DNA of 36,193 nt from Haloarculaceae archaeon (lineage in GTDB: Archaea; Halobacteriota; Halobacteria; Halobacteriales; Haloarculaceae), in the NCBI GenBank assembly GCA_007122455.1, contig SKTU01000108.1, forward strand, positions 1-36,193. The letters run 5' to 3'. The position numbers and the translations under genes were made by a program. A model generated the notes under the pieces. That model did no database searches and was not told the origin of the DNA. It was given only the letters and a program-made list of their open reading frames with translations. Of the stretch, positions 33,440-36,193 are shown piece after piece (position 1 is the first letter of the stretch; each line of letters begins with the position of its first letter).

Positions 33440-33508
33440 CTGGCCTCACGACGACGGCGAATCTGACCTCTCGCCCACGACCGACACCCGTTCGTCCACG
33501 GTAAGCGT

Positions 33509-34102
33509 ATGTGGCCCTGGGAACACGTCCTCTTCGCGTACGTCTTCTACTCGCTGTACGTTCACGCCAGATATCGTCACAGCCCCTGGGATCGCCCCGT
33601 CGCGTCGCTGGCGTTCGCCTCAGTTCTCCCCGACGTCATCGACAAGCCGCTCGCCTGGCAGTTCGCGCTGTTCGAGACCGGCTGGGGAGTCGCCCACTCC
33701 GTCTTCGTCGCCGTTCCGGTGTCCGCTCTCGTCTACGCGATCGCTCGGCGACGCGGGCACGCGGAGATCGGTGTCGCCTTCGGCGTCGGATACCTGCTTC
33801 ATCTCGTGGGCGACGTCGTTCCGGCGTCGCTCTCGCGAAACGCGCTGTATCTCCATCCCGTGCTGTGGCCGTTCGGGAACCCCACGACGCGCCACAGCCA
33901 CGGGTCGTTCGTCGACGGCGTTCGGACCCATCTGGTGGAGTACGCTGCCCAACTGCTCGCGCTCGACGTGACGCCGGTCGTGGCGCTGCAGCTCGGCTCA
34001 GTCGTCCTCGGAGTTGGGCTGTGGCTCTACGACGGTCGCCCCGGTTTGGGACTGATCATTGATCCGATATGTCGAACGATCGAGTCGCTCCGCTCGCGGT
34101 GA
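33509..34102 (+). CDS. Membrane metal-dependent hydrolase (YdjM/DUF457 type)
   Basis: 197 residues with four or so membrane segments. The N terminus MWPWEHVLFAYVFYSLYVHA with an early His, ASVLPDVIDKPLAW (Asp pair), GVAHSVFVAVPVSALVYAI and LLHLVGDVVPA (His and Asp) give the pattern of His/Asp ligands of the LexA-binding, inner-membrane-associated putative hydrolase family. RHSHGSFVDGVRTH adds another His cluster on a loop. The biochemical function of the family is not established. It sits convergent to the sugar isomerase with 12 bases between stops. Confidence 0.82.
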   Translation: MWPWEHVLFAYVFYSLYVHARYRHSPWDRPVASLAFASVLPDVIDKPLAWQFALFETGWGVAHSVFVAVPVSALVYAIARRRGHAEIGVAFGVGYLLHLVGDVVPASLSRNALYLHPVLWPFGNPTTRHSHGSFVDGVRTHLVEYAAQLLALDVTPVVALQLGSVVLGVGLWLYDGRPGLGLIIDPICRTIESLRSR

Positions 34103-34114
34103 TTGACCACGCGT

Positions 34115-35005
34115 TCAGGGTTCCGGCGGGACGAGAGCGTCGATCCCGGTGTCGATCGCTCCTAGGGGATCTGCCGGATGGTCGTCCTCGAACACCAGCC
34201 ACTCGACGTCGGTCTCCCGCGCCGCCGCGACGACGCGGTCGAGGTCGATGATCCCCTCTCCCGGCGGCACCGACCGAAACCGCGGCGGAAAGCGGCGCGT
34301 CACCGCGACGTCGGCGATGTGGACGAGTGCGAGCCGATCGCCGAGCAGATCGAAGACGGCGACCGGATCGTACCCTCCGGCGGCGACCCAGCCGACGTCG
34401 ACCTCGAACGTGACCCGGTCCGTCGTCCGCTCGAGGAGCGCTCCGAAGCCGGTCCGCTCCGCGATATCCGTCTCGTCGAACGTCCGGCCGACTGCGTCCG
34501 CGATCCACCCCCAGACGCCGGGGACGGGCACCGTCGCCAACGTTCCGAGACCGAACTGATCGAACGTCGGGAGGAACGGCTCGCGCGTGTTGTGGTAGGA
34601 CAGCTCCATTCCGTCGTCGGCGAGGCGGTCAGCCAGCGCGTCGAGGCGCCACGCGAGCGCCTCGACGCGCCCCTCGGTGCGGAAGTGGTTCTCGCCGATG
34701 TGCGGGATCACCGCTCGAGTGCAGCCGGCGACTCGGCACCGATCGACGATCGCCTCCGGGTTTCGCTCCAGGGTCGGAAGCTCCACGTGGGCCGCAACCG
34801 GCGTCGTTGCGGTTTCCGTTAGTGCCTCCCGGACCGCGTGAGGATCGGCTTCGAGAAATCGCCCGGCGAACTCGACGCCCTCATAACCGGCTCGGGCGAC
34901 GCGACGGATGATCTCCGGCAGCGGCTCCTCGATATCCCGAAGCGTGTGGAGCTGCATGGCTGGTCGGGCACTGCCGATCGTTCGGAGCTTCGCCTGTTGA
35001 TCCAT
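34115..35005 (-). CDS. TIM-barrel sugar phosphate isomerase/epimerase (AP endonuclease 2 family)
   Basis: 296 residues from the ATG at 35005. The first barrel strand is ARPAMQLHTLRDIEEPLPEI, a form (QLxTLR) found in many sugar isomerases related to xylose isomerase and inosose dehydratase; VARAGYEGVEFAG follows. Metal ligands probably include the Glu in GVEFAG/AHVELP, His in PHIGENHF and SYHNTREPF, Asp in FEVDVGWVAAGGYDP, and His in ALVHIADVA. It lies between the membrane hydrolase and a GINT1-like protein. A GTG at 35014 is an alternative start. Substrate unknown; joint action with the Gfo/Idh/MocA enzyme is plausible. Confidence 0.87.
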   Translation of the reverse strand: MDQQAKLRTIGSARPAMQLHTLRDIEEPLPEIIRRVARAGYEGVEFAGRFLEADPHAVREALTETATTPVAAHVELPTLERNPEAIVDRCRVAGCTRAVIPHIGENHFRTEGRVEALAWRLDALADRLADDGMELSYHNTREPFLPTFDQFGLGTLATVPVPGVWGWIADAVGRTFDETDIAERTGFGALLERTTDRVTFEVDVGWVAAGGYDPVAVFDLLGDRLALVHIADVAVTRRFPPRFRSVPPGEGIIDLDRVVAAARETDVEWLVFEDDHPADPLGAIDTGIDALVPPEP

Positions 35006-35041
35006 TGACTCCACTCCGTATTCGTCGGCTTTGGTAATGAG

Positions 35042-35053
35042 CTACTTATACGG
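35042..35053 (-). promoter_or_regulatory. TATA-like box of the sugar isomerase gene
   Basis: The minus strand reads CCGTATAAGTAG here, about 37-48 bases before the ATG at 35005, predicting a start site some 10-15 bases before the codon. The element lies just downstream of the stop of the next upstream gene (35076), so the isomerase can be transcribed separately from it. Confidence 0.5.
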
Positions 35054-35075
35054 TCGGTCGGCTGATAGCCGATCC

Positions 35076-36152
35076 CTACCGCGGACAGCTGTACACGCCG
35101 ATGGACCAGTGGTCGTTCGTGAACAGCCCCGCGTTGTTGACGTTACCGTCGACGGCACAGAACCAGCGGTCATCGACGGCCCACGGGTCGATGTGATGCA
35201 TGCGACCGGAGTTCCAGCCGAGCGTGCGGCCGGTTCCCTCGAGAACGGGGGAGTACGGCGCTTCCGCCTCGACGAAGCTACTCTCGTCGAGATCGGTGAT
35301 CTCGTAGGCCCGAACCGACGTGCCGTACTTGCTCGCACAGTCCTGGTAGAACACGACGATTCGGTCGTCGTAGACGATCGGTCGGCCCCCGGGGCGGTAG
35401 GCCTCCGGTCGGTTCTCGACGATCGGATTCGCGGGGTGTGGTCGCCACGCGTCCCGTTCGAGGGTACGGCTGTGGTACAGATACGTGTCCGAACTGTCGC
35501 CGTCGCCGACCATCAGCCACCACCGGCCTCCGAACCGGAAGACGACCTGGTCGTCCGTCGGGTGCTTCCCGGAGACCAGAACCGAACAGCGTCTCCACTC
35601 GGTCGGAAAGTCGACCGCCCTGTAAAGTTCGACGAGCGTGTCCCCGCCACCCCCCGTCTCCGGGAGCATGTACCGGTTCCCGCGCCACTCGAAGACGTAC
35701 GGAAAGGAGAGGTGCTCGCCAGTGTTCAACACGACTCGATCGTACTCCCACTCGTAGCCGTCGGGGCTGGTCGCGTGACCGATGACGGCGTCCGGTTCCC
35801 GGTTCCTGTTGAACACCTCGAAGAACATGTGCCAGCGATCCGTTCCGGGGAAGACGAACGGATCGGCGACGAAGTCGACGGAGCCGTAGTCGGTGACGTC
35901 CTCCGAGGTCAGAACGGGGTTGTCGGCTGCCGGCACGGGTTCGGGTGCCGTGAGGGGCTTTTCGCCGCCGTCCGTGAACGCTCGGGCGTGGGCTCCACTT
36001 CCGGCGGCCGTGGGCCGGAACTCGCGGTACGCCGAGTCGGCCATTCGCCCCGGACGGAGCTGTGGGAGGGTGTGGTTGAGGAGCTTCCCGGCCAGCCAGG
36101 CAGTGTATACGACCCGTCGTGTCGATTTGATCGACTGTAATGCCTGTGTCAC
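35076..36152 (-). CDS. GINT1 N-terminal-like five-bladed beta-propeller protein (glycan/glycolipid biosynthesis)
   Basis: 358 residues from a GTG at 36152. From residue ~85 it shows a GH43-like propeller: VDFVADPFVFPGTDRWHMFF, EVFNRNREPDAVIGHATSPD, LSFPYVFEWRGNRYMLPETG, LYRAVDFPTEWRR, RPIVYDDRIVVFYQDC and YGTSVRAYEI. This matches the domain found at the N terminus of glucosamine inositolphosphorylceramide transferase 1 and in many bacterial/archaeal polysaccharide loci. No glycosyltransferase domain is attached. The frame stays open up to the window edge at 36193, so a start further left on the minus strand is possible; a TATA-like GTATAACAAT at 36181-36190 supports the GTG. Confidence 0.8.
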   Translation of the reverse strand: MTQALQSIKSTRRVVYTAWLAGKLLNHTLPQLRPGRMADSAYREFRPTAAGSGAHARAFTDGGEKPLTAPEPVPAADNPVLTSEDVTDYGSVDFVADPFVFPGTDRWHMFFEVFNRNREPDAVIGHATSPDGYEWEYDRVVLNTGEHLSFPYVFEWRGNRYMLPETGGGGDTLVELYRAVDFPTEWRRCSVLVSGKHPTDDQVVFRFGGRWWLMVGDGDSSDTYLYHSRTLERDAWRPHPANPIVENRPEAYRPGGRPIVYDDRIVVFYQDCASKYGTSVRAYEITDLDESSFVEAEAPYSPVLEGTGRTLGWNSGRMHHIDPWAVDDRWFCAVDGNVNNAGLFTNDHWSIGVYSCPR

Positions 36153-36193
36153 TATATCATTCCGGTAGTTGTTTCGAACTATTGTTATACATC

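Overview
The window is a stretch of chromosome from a halophilic archaeon (class Halobacteria). The evidence is a high-GC sequence, strongly acidic proteins throughout, archaeal-type ribosomal proteins (eS4, eL19, eL32, RNase P component 1), a DUF106-type membrane protein, and many genes whose TATA-like box lies about 25-30 bp before the start codon, as expected for leaderless mRNAs. I cannot name the genus from sequence alone.

Region 1 (1-13070, all + strand) is the archaeal S10-spc ribosomal protein super-operon: uL3 (5' truncated by the window edge), uL4, uL23, uL2, uS19, uL22, uS3, uL29, Rnp1, uS17, uL14, uL24, eS4, uL5, uS14, uS8, uL6, eL32, eL19, uL18, uS5, uL30, uL15, SecY. Most junctions are ATGA or TAATG start/stop overlaps or gaps of a few bases, so this is one translationally coupled transcription unit. 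uS14 is only 57 codons.

Region 2 (13071-20760) is a block of non-ribosomal genes lying between secY and adk: a Tat lipoprotein with a coiled coil and a trypsin-like protease domain, threonine ammonia-lyase, a D-2-hydroxyacid dehydrogenase, a minus-strand pair of MOFRL-type glycerate kinase and an enolase homologue joined by an ATGA overlap, a small unknown protein, an EamA transporter and another small unknown protein. The enolase homologue keeps the metal ligands and the catalytic Glu/Lys but has lost the two active-site histidines of canonical enolase. This is the most unusual biochemistry in the window.

Region 3 (20761-24480) returns to core genes: adenylate kinase, a small SHOCT-like membrane protein, the EMC3/DUF106 (Oxa1 superfamily) membrane protein, cytidylate kinase, Cbf5/TruB pseudouridine synthase, and a tRNA-Pro(GGG).

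Region 4 (24481-36193) is accessory: a second D-2-hydroxyacid dehydrogenase divergent from a VOC protein, an NHL-type beta-propeller, a 54-residue zinc-ribbon protein, an amphi-Trp/tandem DUF1508 protein, a PAS histidine kinase, an NAD-dependent nucleotide-sugar epimerase, a PhnM-type amidohydrolase with no C-P lyase genes in view, a small unknown protein, a Gfo/Idh/MocA oxidoreductase, a membrane metal-dependent hydrolase (DUF457 type), a TIM-barrel sugar isomerase/epimerase, and at the right edge a beta-propeller protein resembling the GINT1 N-terminal domain, probably part of a polysaccharide or glycolipid locus continuing beyond the window. No insertion sequences, integrases, CRISPR arrays or rRNA genes were seen. 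No gene-free stretch exceeds 300 bases; the longest is 29218-29500.
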